From: Pseudomonadota bacterium
GTDB taxonomy: Bacteria; Pseudomonadota; Gammaproteobacteria; Burkholderiales; Thiobacillaceae
Assembly: GCA_021820845.1 (NCBI GenBank)
Contig: JAKADC010000002.1
Location: 310,001 to 374,000, forward strand
Direction of reading: 5' to 3'
DNA: 64,000 bases
Positions 10,059 to 19,937 of this stretch are shown here, piece by piece. Position 1 is the first letter of the stretch. Each line of letters begins with the position of its first letter. The notes below the pieces were generated by a model. That model saw nothing but the letters and a program-made list of their open reading frames with translations. It did not search any database and had not been told where the DNA came from. Made by a program: the position numbers and the translations under genes.

Positions 10059-10247
10059 GCGTCTCTCCGGCAGGGATTCGAGCAGCGATCATAAACCCTG
10101 TCGAATTTGACGCGGCGATGGCGTTCGCCGGCCGGCGTACGGCGTCGGCCGGGCGCCTACGCGCCGCGCCGCTGCTCCGACCTCAATGACGCACAGGCGC
10201 GTGGCTTCGCCGATCCCGCATGCGGAAGGGCGGCGCCCGCGGTCAGG

Positions 10248-11174
10248 CTACCATTCGTGGTCGCCGTAGAACGTGCCTGAAATCGCGCGGGTCTTGTCGC
10301 GGATGTGCGCGATTTCTTCAGCGCTGAGGCGCGTCTTCCAGTTGGTGATGTTCTTCTTGCTGTCGCGCTTGAATTCGTCGTCGGCCTGCTGCTCGGCCGG
10401 GTTGTGCGAGCCGGAATTCTGGGCGATCGCTGCCTTCACCTCGGGGGTGAAATCGAGCTCGAATTTCCGGAAGATCGATTCGAAGTACCCCTCCGGGTCG
10501 CTGGACAGATCCTCGTGCCGCGCGAACACCCACTCCGGGTGCTCGCGCTGATAGACGCTGACCGTGTGGTGTATGCAGTTCCAGAGCAAAATCCCCTGGT
10601 CGATGATGTCTTTTTCTTCTTGCGCGTAGGCGCGGATCTCGTCTTCGAACGGGCTCAGGTATCGCTCCATCAGGAGCGGCTGGGCCAGGAAATTGTTGAA
10701 GTTGAACGCCCACGTCTTGATCTTGAGGCTCGAGCAGAACGCGGCCGGATGCCTGATCATGACCATCACGTTCATGTTGTACGTCCGGCCCAGCCAGTCC
10801 GCGGAAAAGAACGCGATCGGGTCCTTGACGATCGGCGTGTCGCTTCGCATCTTGTGAAGCAGGGTGTGCTTCTGGTCCTTCCAGATACGTTTCGCGCCCT
10901 GCAGCGTCCTGTTTCTCGCGAGGTTGTCGAGCAGCGGATACCGATAACCGATGACCCTGTCGATCGCGTCTTTATATTGGCCCTGAAAATTTTCGTCGGA
11001 AATGTACTGGAACCAGTGGCGGAACGGCTTGCCGACGACGCCCAGATGGATGTCGATGTTGAAGGGTTCGTGGATGTAGCCCGTGTTGGGCGCCAGCGCC
11101 AGGTTTTTGCCGGCCCAGGTCGTTCCAGATCGGTGCGAACCGGTCACAAGAATAGGTTTCCTCGTTTCTTTCAT
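10248..11174 (-). CDS. Sulfotransferase family protein
   Basis: 308 residues of the P-loop sulfotransferase fold, which transfers sulfate from PAPS to an acceptor hydroxyl or amine. The 5'-phosphosulfate loop is at the N-terminus (ILVTGSHRSGTTWAGKNLAL), and the 3'-phosphate-binding segment is likely VMVMIRHPAAFCSSLK near residue 140. The C-terminal WKTRLSAEEIAHIRDKT matches many sulfotransferases. The acceptor is unknown; in bacteria these enzymes often modify exopolysaccharide or lipid. The gene is isolated, with gaps of 189 and 276 nt, and the plain-looking 3' gap contains no recognised feature. Confidence 0.88.
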   Translation of the reverse strand: MKETRKPILVTGSHRSGTTWAGKNLALAPNTGYIHEPFNIDIHLGVVGKPFRHWFQYISDENFQGQYKDAIDRVIGYRYPLLDNLARNRTLQGAKRIWKDQKHTLLHKMRSDTPIVKDPIAFFSADWLGRTYNMNVMVMIRHPAAFCSSLKIKTWAFNFNNFLAQPLLMERYLSPFEDEIRAYAQEEKDIIDQGILLWNCIHHTVSVYQREHPEWVFARHEDLSSDPEGYFESIFRKFELDFTPEVKAAIAQNSGSHNPAEQQADDEFKRDSKKNITNWKTRLSAEEIAHIRDKTRAISGTFYGDHEW

Positions 11175-11450
11175 CGTGTTCTCGCCTGGTTTGTTCGCTC
11201 CCGCTCACGCCGGACAGCTACGCAGTGGAATAAAGGGTTACCGGCCGCGTCTGCGAGCCCGGGTTGAGCGACGAGCCTTGCGCTACATACGAGGTGGCCG
11301 TTCGCCGCTCGAAAAGATTTTAACTTTCTTCAACGTGGGTAAAGTGAGGAGATCGACTTATCAGACAAGGACTACAAGCGCAGCCCGCTGGGGAGAGTAG
11401 CGGCATGAACCGCTTCTACTACGCGTCAGCCTGACAGGCCGCGAGTTCCG

Positions 11451-11918
11451 TCACCCAGTGCGTGAGGCTAAAACGCGAGCCTCAGCACCCACTGACAAAA
11501 GTCCCCGGGGTGGAAAGCAATTGTCTGGAAACAGGCACTGAATGCCATATCGAGCGCTCGATGTTCGAGTTCGGCGTTCGACATGAGCGGCAGGCAATCG
11601 GCGTCGCCGATCGCTGTCCGCTCGATAAAGTGCTCGAGTGGCCCTGCCTGCCTTGAACACGCGGGTGAGACCTTGCCCCTGACTGTAGAAATAGTCTCCG
11701 CTCGGGCTGATCACGACTGCTCTGCCTTCGCGTGCATCGGTAAAGTAGCGCCAGCCATGGCCAGGCTGCCCAACCGCCGCGGCAACGGGGATGGCGTGCA
11801 TGCCCGAGGCAATCTGATCATTGCGACGTGCCTCCTTGCCATGATCGTCTGCATATGAAGGCATGTTAACCATCGCTACTGCGATGCCGAGCACCGCTGC
11901 GAGATAGTTCGGTTTCAT
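11451..11918 (-). CDS. Putative exported protein of unknown function
   Basis: From the ATG at 11918 the protein begins with a signal peptide (NYLAAVLGIAVAMVNMPSYA) followed by a charged linker and a short conserved-looking stretch, HGWRYFTDAREGRAVVISP, then GDYFYSQGQGLTRV. After about residue 90 the sequence becomes Arg/Ser-rich and low in hydrophobic patterning, so the true C-terminus may have been lost through a frameshift or read-through. An AAGGAA ribosome site lies close upstream. It is oriented outward from the integron at the far end of the array and could be either the last cassette or the chromosomal flank; I see no attC site beyond it. Confidence 0.5.
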   Translation of the reverse strand: MKPNYLAAVLGIAVAMVNMPSYADDHGKEARRNDQIASGMHAIPVAAAVGQPGHGWRYFTDAREGRAVVISPSGDYFYSQGQGLTRVFKAGRATRALYRADSDRRRRLPAAHVERRTRTSSARYGIQCLFPDNCFPPRGLLSVGAEARVLASRTG

Positions 11919-12054
11919 GGTCGTTCCTTTCGGTGGAATCCAGTCGATGGTTGACTGTCCATGTACTCTGAGCTTCACAGCTTATGGGGGCCTTAACGTA
12001 CTTCGTGGCCCCCGGAAAAGGCGAATGCCTCGCCACACCTGCACAGCTAGTCAT

Positions 12055-12104
12055 CCCTAACGAATGGAGCTTGCGGGGCGGTCTTGTTGACCGCCGTGTT
12101 ATGC
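12055..12104 (-). other. attC-like site D (short, distal end of cassette array)
   Basis: The site runs from a CCCTAAC core to a GTTATGC core (plus-strand order) and contains a perfect 7-bp stem GGCGGTC / GACCGCC with a 5-nt loop at 12077-12095. At 50 bp it is shorter and less complete than the other sites, so it may be a decayed or terminal attC. Confidence 0.6.
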
Positions 12105-12128
12105 GAGACGTAAACAAAGGAGATAACG

Positions 12129-12296
12129 ATGGAACGCGGCCAGGCGGCGCAAGCATTGATTGATTGCGCAAAGCAGATTGAAGCGCAACGTGATGCACTT
12201 AAAGAAGCTTTGAAAAAGATCCACGATCACCCTAATTGTCGCCATGAAGTTGAATCACAACTTGGGGAAGAAGTCTGGGATCCGTTGGGTGCATAA
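12129..12296 (+). CDS. Cassette D gene, hypothetical 55-residue protein
   Basis: Small hydrophilic, largely alpha-helical protein (QALIDCAKQIEAQRDALKEALKKI) with an excellent AAGGAG ribosome site 8 nt before its ATG. Base composition is lower in GC than the flanking genes. The stop TAA lies inside the GCATAAC core of the next recombination site. Helical proteins of this size are common among phage and integron cassette products; function unknown. It lies antisense to the canonical direction of its own cassette and points towards the integrase. Confidence 0.65.
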   Translation: MERGQAAQALIDCAKQIEAQRDALKEALKKIHDHPNCRHEVESQLGEEVWDPLGA

Positions 12297-12376
12297 CGCG
12301 AAATTAACCGGGCGCACGATGGCCCAAAACGAAGCCGAAGACGCTTAGGGCGCTCCGGTTGAATGAAAGGTTAGAC
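12291..12376 (-). other. attC recombination site C
   Basis: An 86-bp imperfect palindrome bounded by GCATAAC and GTTAGAC. Read on the minus strand it has the canonical attC layout: core TCTAAC, left arm ending ATTCAACCGGA, right arm CCGGTTAATTTCGC, and core GTTATGC. This arm order (TTCAA left, TTAA right) is that of classical 59-base elements such as the aadA1 one, which sets the orientation on the minus strand. Confidence 0.85.
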
Positions 12377-12616
12377 ATGAAACTAAGCAATTTTGTGTTG
12401 ACGCGCACCAAAGGAAAAACACCTCTTGACCTTGAATATTTTGCAGAGGTTGATGTTGAAACTGGCGCATTGTTTTGGAAGAAAACGACTAGGCGCGAGA
12501 TTCGGCGTGAGTTTGCTGGGCAGTGGCATTTCACAGACAGCGGGGAATTTACGACGGGGTACCAAGCGAATGTCCTTGCACGAGCCTGGAAAGCGAAGAC
12601 CGGACAAGATGCCTAA
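12377..12616 (+). CDS. Cassette C gene, hypothetical 79-residue protein
   Basis: Begins directly after the GTTAGAC core and ends with TAA inside the following GCCTAAC core, so it fills its cassette exactly. The protein starts MKLSNFVLTRTKGKTPLDLEYF and contains FFWKK-like basic-aromatic patches and a QWHFTDSGEFTTGYQ segment reminiscent of small phage/plasmid proteins. Function unknown. Lower GC and less biased codon use than the chromosome suggest acquired DNA. Oriented against the cassette direction given by the attC arms. Confidence 0.7.
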   Translation: MKLSNFVLTRTKGKTPLDLEYFAEVDVETGALFWKKTTRREIRREFAGQWHFTDSGEFTTGYQANVLARAWKAKTGQDA

Positions 12617-12672
12617 CGCATGAATTAACCGGACGCCGCTTGCGGCGGTCCGGGTTGAATGAAATGTTATGC
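12611..12672 (-). other. attC recombination site B
   Basis: A 62-bp palindromic site from GCCTAAC to GTTATGC. On the minus strand the left arm CATTCAACCCGGAC pairs with the right arm GTCCGGTTAATTC, leaving extra unpaired bases in the left arm, as in canonical attC sites. A GC-rich stem with a short loop (CCGC-ttg-CGGCGG on the plus strand) caps the hairpin. Confidence 0.88.
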
Positions 12673-12685
12673 CACAGGAGAAACC

Positions 12686-12862
12686 ATGAAATTTGAAGAT
12701 ACGCAGCCATACAAACTTGGGTTGATTTACCGGCAATTGGCTGACCTGCTAATGGACCCCAAAACGGATATGAGAGACCTTACGGAGTTTGGTGCAAAGA
12801 TGGGATTCAAGGTTGCCATCGAGATTGTGCCGGATGTGGACAGCCCACTGAATTGGGCATAA
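12686..12862 (+). CDS. Cassette B gene, hypothetical 58-residue protein
   Basis: Small soluble protein (MKFEDTQPYKLGLIYRQLAD at the N-terminus) with a GGAG ribosome site 6 nt before the ATG and a TAA stop within the GCATAAC core that follows. No recognised domain. Like its neighbours it fills its cassette and reads towards the integrase. Confidence 0.65.
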   Translation: MKFEDTQPYKLGLIYRQLADLLMDPKTDMRDLTEFGAKMGFKVAIEIVPDVDSPLNWA

Positions 12863-12944
12863 CGCAAAAGTGAGCGAGGGCGAGTGATGAAACCACAAGG
12901 AACTGAAGCCGCTGCCGAGCCTCCGCTCGACTTCCGGGTTATGC
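12857..12944 (-). other. attC recombination site A
   Basis: 88-bp site bounded by GCATAAC and GTTATGC. The minus-strand arms GGAAGTCGAGCGGAGG and CCTCGCTCACTT pair once two extra bases are bulged from the left arm, the extrahelical-base arrangement that gives attC its polarity. This again places the cassette direction on the minus strand, away from the integrase. Confidence 0.85.
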
Positions 12945-12968
12945 ATCTGGTGGAAATGGAGAACGGAA

Positions 12969-13325
12969 ATGACTGACTACAAGAGCATGTTTGAACAGGC
13001 GATACGCACGCTGGCTGTGATTGATGAGGCGCTTGGCATTGGCGGCGACGGATGCGGCGACCCGGAACAAACGCTCGAAGCGATTGCCGACCTGAAACGA
13101 AAAGTCGTCGCTGGTAGGACGGCGACCGTGACCAGAGAAATGATCGGCGCCGCGCATGACGTGATGTTGGCGAAAGGCGACTTCGTGCTTTCCGCCGTGC
13201 TGCTGGAGCGCATCTATCTGGCGATGGAGCAGGCCGCACCGCCACCCAAGACGCCGTTTGACACCTGCCCGACGTGCGAGGCACTGGCCCGAGCGGTGAT
13301 GGCAGATCAGACGGGCACGGCATGA
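12969..13325 (+). CDS. Cassette A gene, hypothetical 118-residue protein
   Basis: First cassette next to the integrase. The protein is soluble and mostly helical with a GIGGDGCGDPEQTLEAIADLKRK segment and a C-terminal CPTC pair. A GGAG ribosome site lies 8 nt before the ATG. The stop TGA comes just before the GCATAAC core at 13327. Composition and style resemble small phage-type hypothetical proteins; no function can be assigned. It runs towards intI, antisense to its cassette. Confidence 0.72.
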   Translation: MTDYKSMFEQAIRTLAVIDEALGIGGDGCGDPEQTLEAIADLKRKVVAGRTATVTREMIGAAHDVMLAKGDFVLSAVLLERIYLAMEQAAPPPKTPFDTCPTCEALARAVMADQTGTA

Positions 13326-13326
13326 G

Positions 13327-13433
13327 GCATAACGTGCAATATACACCTTGAAAGGTGTATATATAGTCTCAAACAAGGTGTATAAAACCGGCGTGGGTTT
13401 CATGATCTCATTGATTATTTTCACTTCCTGTTA
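13327..13433 (-). promoter_or_regulatory. attI: Candidate attI and integrase upstream region
   Basis: On the minus strand, reading away from the integrase, a lone GTTATGC core (13333-13327) precedes the first cassette, as expected of an attI x attC junction. Between this core and intI is a perfect 10-bp inverted repeat, TATACACCTT-GA-AAGGTGTATA (13340-13361), with a third copy of AAGGTGTATA at 13375-13384, 23 bp away. These may be integrase-binding sites or an operator; no LexA-type palindrome is evident. Confidence 0.6.
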
Positions 13434-13448
13434 TTGATGGGGAGATAT

Positions 13449-15393
<1,945 letters not shown>

Positions 15394-15408
15394 GACGGCG
15401 TTCTGCGA

Positions 15409-15750
15409 TCAGGACGGCATGGGTTTGCCGTCGTTCAGATTCAGCCAGCCCTTCGCGATGCGGTAGATGAACCAGACGCAGGCGACGCCGAGCACGAGCC
15501 AGCCGACGAGGATGATCCAGGTGAGGGCACCCAGGATGAACCAAAGCAGGCTCCACCAGAATGTGCGGATCTGCCAGCGGAAATGGCTTTCCAGCCAGGT
15601 GCCGCGCGCGTCGTCGAGCTTGATGTAATCGAGCACGATGGCGACGATGGCGGTGATGCCGGAGAACAGCGACAGCGCGTACAGCGCGTAGATCACGGTG
15701 GCCAGCGTCTTGAGGCTGGCGGTCTTGGCGTCGGTCTGGGTATCCATCAT
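15409..15750 (-). CDS. Membrane protein, DUF4870-like
   Basis: About 113 residues with three or four hydrophobic segments (residues 15-40, 60-82 and 80-100) and the WLESHFRWQIRTFWWSLLW core typical of small proteobacterial membrane proteins of the DUF4870 type. Function unknown. The start ATG at 15750 overlaps the stop of the M48 gene by four bases; a second ATG follows immediately. It converges with the L,D-transpeptidase gene across 15 nt. Confidence 0.75.
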   Translation of the reverse strand: MMDTQTDAKTASLKTLATVIYALYALSLFSGITAIVAIVLDYIKLDDARGTWLESHFRWQIRTFWWSLLWFILGALTWIILVGWLVLGVACVWFIYRIAKGWLNLNDGKPMPS

Positions 15751-16523
15751 TTGCGCGCCTTTTCGTAGATCGGCATCATCTTGGGAACCAGCGCGTTCAG
15801 CGCCTGCATGCGGTTGCTCGGCGAGGGGTGGGTGCTGAGGAACTGCGGCGGCCCGTTGCCGTTGGCCTGGCTCATTTTTTCCCACAGCGTGATCGCGGCA
15901 TGCGGATCGTACCCGGCGCGGGCTGCAAGCTCGATGCCGTAGCGGTCGGCCTCGGATTCGCTTTCGCGGCTGTTGGGCAGGGTCACGGCGACATCGGCCA
16001 CCGGGGCGAGCACCGAAAGGTCGTACCCGGAGACGACGGAGCCCAGCGCCATGCCGCCCTGCATCGCGATGGCGCGCGACATGCGTTCGCGGCCGTGGCC
16101 GAGCAGCGCGTGGGAAATTTCATGTCCCATGACCTGGGCGATCTCGTCGTCGGTCAGCCTGAGTTTGGTGACGATGCCGGTGTAGATCGCCATCTTGCCG
16201 CCCGGCATGCACCAGGCGTTGAGCGTGGGGTCATCGATCACCGCGACCGACCATTTCCAGGCGCGGCTGGGCGGATACATCGCTTCGGCCTGCGCGATGA
16301 GACGGTCGGTGATGCGCTGGACCCGGCCGTTCAGGGCGGCATCGGTGCTGAGCTTGCCGTGCTGCCGCGCCTCGCTGACGGTTTGCGCGTAGGCCTTCGC
16401 GGAGGAAGCCTCGGCCTGCTCTTCCGAGACCAGCACCAGTTGCGAGCGGCCCGAAACGGGATTGGTCTGGCAGCCCGCCAGGCCGAGGGCGAGCAGCAGG
16501 GTGGCGGCGAGAACGGCTTTCAT
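15747..16523 (-). CDS. M48-family metalloprotease, lipoprotein
   Basis: 258 residues with a lipoprotein signal peptide (LLLALGLAGCQ, lipobox Cys18) and the zinc motif HEISH with the downstream Glu in ESEADRYGIELAARAGYDP. Relatives (LoiP/YggG and BepA type) are periplasmic, membrane-tethered proteases that act on misfolded outer-membrane proteins. ATG at 16523 is supported by an AAGGAGACG ribosome site. Lies 29 nt after dapD on the same strand. Confidence 0.9.
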   Translation of the reverse strand: MKAVLAATLLLALGLAGCQTNPVSGRSQLVLVSEEQAEASSAKAYAQTVSEARQHGKLSTDAALNGRVQRITDRLIAQAEAMYPPSRAWKWSVAVIDDPTLNAWCMPGGKMAIYTGIVTKLRLTDDEIAQVMGHEISHALLGHGRERMSRAIAMQGGMALGSVVSGYDLSVLAPVADVAVTLPNSRESESEADRYGIELAARAGYDPHAAITLWEKMSQANGNGPPQFLSTHPSPSNRMQALNALVPKMMPIYEKARK

Positions 16524-16552
16524 GGCGTCTCCTTGAACCGGCGTGCGGTTGA

Positions 16553-17377
<825 letters not shown>

Positions 17378-17429
17378 GATGTTTTTTTCCTGTTGGATAG
17401 GGGAGTTTAACGGAGGGTGGCGAGGCGCT

Positions 17430-18626
17430 TCATGCCGCCTCGCCCACGAAACGGACAATGCGTCCGGCCGCCTCGACGCAGGCGTCCAGGCTGTCGACCA
17501 GTGCGATGCGCACGAAGCCCTTGCCCGGGTTGGCGCCGGCGGCGTCGCGCGCGAGGTAGCTTCCGGGCAGCACCGTGACGTGCTGTTTTTCGTAGAGGCC
17601 GCGTGCGAACGCCGTGTCGTCGCCGCCCGGCACCCTGGCCCACAGGTAGAAGGCAGCGTCGGGCGCGTCGAACGCCAGGGCGTCTTTCAGGAGCGGCATC
17701 ACCGCGGCGAACTTCGCGGCGTACTGGCGCCGGTTCTCGACCACGTGCGTCTCGTCGTTCCACGCGGCGGCGCTGGCGGCCTGCACCGCCGGGCTCATCG
17801 CGCTGCCGTGGTAGGTGCGGTAGAGCAGGAATTTCTTCATCACCTCGGCGTCGCCCGCGACCATGCCGGAACGCAGGCCGGGCACGTTGGAACGCTTGGA
17901 GAGCGAGTTGAACACGGCGAGGTTCCTGTAGCCGCGCCCGAGCTGCCGGGCGGCGGTCAGCGCGCCGAGCGGCGGGGAGCCTTCCTCGAAGTAGATCTCC
18001 GAATAGCATTCGTCGGCGGCGATGACAAAGCCGTGGCGGTCCGACAGTTCGAACAGCGCCTTCCAGTCGGAAAGCGACATGACTTTGCCGGTGGGGTTGC
18101 CGGGCGAGCAGACATAAACGAGGCTGATCGTCTCCCACAGGTCTTCCGGTACCCGCGACCAGTCCATGCGGAAGCCGTTCTCGGGCAAGGTGTTGAGGAA
18201 GAAGGGGCGGGCGCCGGCAAGCAGGGCCGCGCCTTCGTAGATCTGATAGAACGGATTGGGCGAGATGACCGTCCGGCGGCCATGGCGGCTGGAGTCGACG
18301 GCGGCCTGGGCGAAGGCGAACAGCGCCTCGCGCGAGCCGTTGACCGGCAGCACCTCGGTCGCCGGATCGAGCGTCACCCCATAGCGGCGCGCCGCCCATC
18401 CGGAAATGGCCTCGCGCAGCGCATCCGAACCCTGAGTGATGGGATAATTCGCGAGCCCGTCCAGGCCCGCGACCAGCGCGTCCTTGATGAACTGCGGCGT
18501 GGGATGCCTGGGTTCGCCGATCGACAGGTTGACCGGCCGAAGTTCGGGATTCGGCGTGACGCCGGCGAACAGCTCGCGCAGTCGCTGGAACGGATACGGA
18601 TGGAGTTGATCGAGACGCGGATTCAT
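17430..18626 (-). CDS. dapC: Succinyldiaminopimelate transaminase
   Basis: 398-residue fold-type I PLP aminotransferase. The PLP lysine is in [16 protein letters not shown] and the phosphate-site Arg follows; NPTGKV and [17 protein letters not shown] are conserved. The sequence and the position next to dapD identify it as the DapC aminotransferase that makes N-succinyl-LL-2,6-diaminopimelate, rather than a general aspartate aminotransferase. Divergent from the DMT exporter gene across 41 nt. Confidence 0.93.
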   Translation of the reverse strand: MNPRLDQLHPYPFQRLRELFAGVTPNPELRPVNLSIGEPRHPTPQFIKDALVAGLDGLANYPITQGSDALREAISGWAARRYGVTLDPATEVLPVNGSREALFAFAQAAVDSSRHGRRTVISPNPFYQIYEGAALLAGARPFFLNTLPENGFRMDWSRVPEDLWETISLVYVCSPGNPTGKVMSLSDWKALFELSDRHGFVIAADECYSEIYFEEGSPPLGALTAARQLGRGYRNLAVFNSLSKRSNVPGLRSGMVAGDAEVMKKFLLYRTYHGSAMSPAVQAASAAAWNDETHVVENRRQYAAKFAAVMPLLKDALAFDAPDAAFYLWARVPGGDDTAFARGLYEKQHVTVLPGSYLARDAAGANPGKGFVRIALVDSLDACVEAAGRIVRFVGEAA

Positions 18627-18667
18627 CGCAGTACGGAATTAAACCAGGCGCGACATTATAAGGCCCC

Positions 18668-19570
18668 ATGTCTTCCATTCCCTTGCAGCGCACGTTCGCC
18701 ATCGGCAGTCTGCTTTATGCCGCTTCCCTGTGGGGGCTGGTCTGGTATCCGTATCGCCTGCTGAGCGAGGCGGGCGTGGGCGGCGTCGCGTCGAGCCTGT
18801 TTACCTATGCCATACCCCTGCTGCTGGTCGGCTGGCTGCATGCGCGCGCCTTGCGCGATGCGCGCGGACGTTGGGCGTGGCTCGCCGCGCTCGGCCTCGC
18901 CGCCGGCTGGACCAATCTCGCCTACGTGCTGGCGGTACTCCAGGGCGAAGTGGTGCGCGTGCTGCTGCTGTTCTACCTGTCGCCGCTGTGGACCGTGCTG
19001 TTCGCCCGGTTTCTGCTGCATGAGAAGCTCAACCGCGCGGGCTGGGCCGTGATGGCATTGGCGGCGGGCGGGGCGCTCGTGATGCTGTGGCAGCCGGGCG
19101 AATGGCCGCTGCCGGCCAATCGCGCGGAATGGCTCGGACTGTCGGCAGGGATGATGTTCGCGGCCAGCAATGTCATCAGCCGCCATTTGGCGGGCGTGGA
19201 CGAGGGCGCCAAGTCCGTGTCGGTCTGGGCCGGCGTGGTGCTGCTGACGCTGGTCGGACTGGCGCTGAAACCGGCCGAACTCGGCTTCATGGCAGATGCG
19301 CCGGCCATGACGTGGCTCTTGCTCGCCGGCGTGGGGATCGCCATCGGCAGCATGACCTACGCCGTGCAGTACGGCCTCGCGCGCGTGCCGGCCAACCAGG
19401 CCATCGTCATCTTCCTGTTCGAGCTGGTGGTCGCCGCCGTCGCAGCCTACTTCCTGTCCGACGAGCGCATGGGCGCCCGGGAATGGGTCGGCGCCATCAT
19501 GATCGTCACCGCCAGCCTGTTTTCCGGGCACATGGAAGACGAACGGCCGCAGGAGGAAAACCGTGCCTGA
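18668..19570 (+). CDS. EamA/DMT-family transporter
   Basis: 300 residues with about ten hydrophobic helices and two EamA repeats (WLAALGLAAGWTNLAYVLAV in the first; WLLLAGVGIAIGSMTYAVQYG in the second, ending in an EWVGAIMIVTASLF helix). Drug/metabolite exporters of this fold move amino acids, metabolites or drugs outward across the inner membrane; substrate unknown. The last codons overlap the VOC gene by 8 nt. Confidence 0.88.
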   Translation: MSSIPLQRTFAIGSLLYAASLWGLVWYPYRLLSEAGVGGVASSLFTYAIPLLLVGWLHARALRDARGRWAWLAALGLAAGWTNLAYVLAVLQGEVVRVLLLFYLSPLWTVLFARFLLHEKLNRAGWAVMALAAGGALVMLWQPGEWPLPANRAEWLGLSAGMMFAASNVISRHLAGVDEGAKSVSVWAGVVLLTLVGLALKPAELGFMADAPAMTWLLLAGVGIAIGSMTYAVQYGLARVPANQAIVIFLFELVVAAVAAYFLSDERMGAREWVGAIMIVTASLFSGHMEDERPQEENRA

Positions 19571-19937
19571 AGTCGGCGGACTGCTGCACGCGGGGCTGCT
19601 GGTCGCCGACCTGGCACGCGCCAAGACCTTCTACGAGTCGGTGCTGGGCCTCGTGACTTGTGCGCGCCCGGATCTGCCTTACCCGGGCGAATGGTACGAG
19701 CTGGGAGGCGGCCAACAGCTGCACCTGATGTGCCTGCCCGACCCTGATGCGGGAACGTCGCGTCCCGAACACGGCGGCCGGGACCGCCACATCGCTCTGG
19801 GTGTGAAGAACCTCGCGGTGCTGGGAAGCCGGCTCGATGCGGCGGGGGTGGCCTATACCGCGAGCCGGTCGGGCCGCGCGGCGCTGTTCTGCCGCGACCC
19901 CGATGCCAATGCGCTGGAGTTTGTCGAGATTATCTGA
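19563..19937 (+). CDS. VOC/glyoxalase family protein
   Basis: 124 residues starting at a GTG inside the end of the transporter gene (8-nt overlap). N-terminal LLVADLARAKTFYESVLGL and C-terminal AALFCRDPDANALEFVEI are the two halves of a VOC domain, with the metal-ligand His in QLHLMCLPDP and Glu near the end. Substrate unknown. Its last eight bases overlap tail-to-tail with the kinase gene on the other strand. Confidence 0.85.
   Translation: MPEVGGLLHAGLLVADLARAKTFYESVLGLVTCARPDLPYPGEWYELGGGQQLHLMCLPDPDAGTSRPEHGGRDRHIALGVKNLAVLGSRLDAAGVAYTASRSGRAALFCRDPDANALEFVEII

Noticed and set aside
12727-13424. Minus-strand open frames across the integron cassettes as the real cassette genes
   Set aside because: They run through attC sites, are Ser/Arg-rich shadows and have no ribosome sites, unlike the plus-strand genes.
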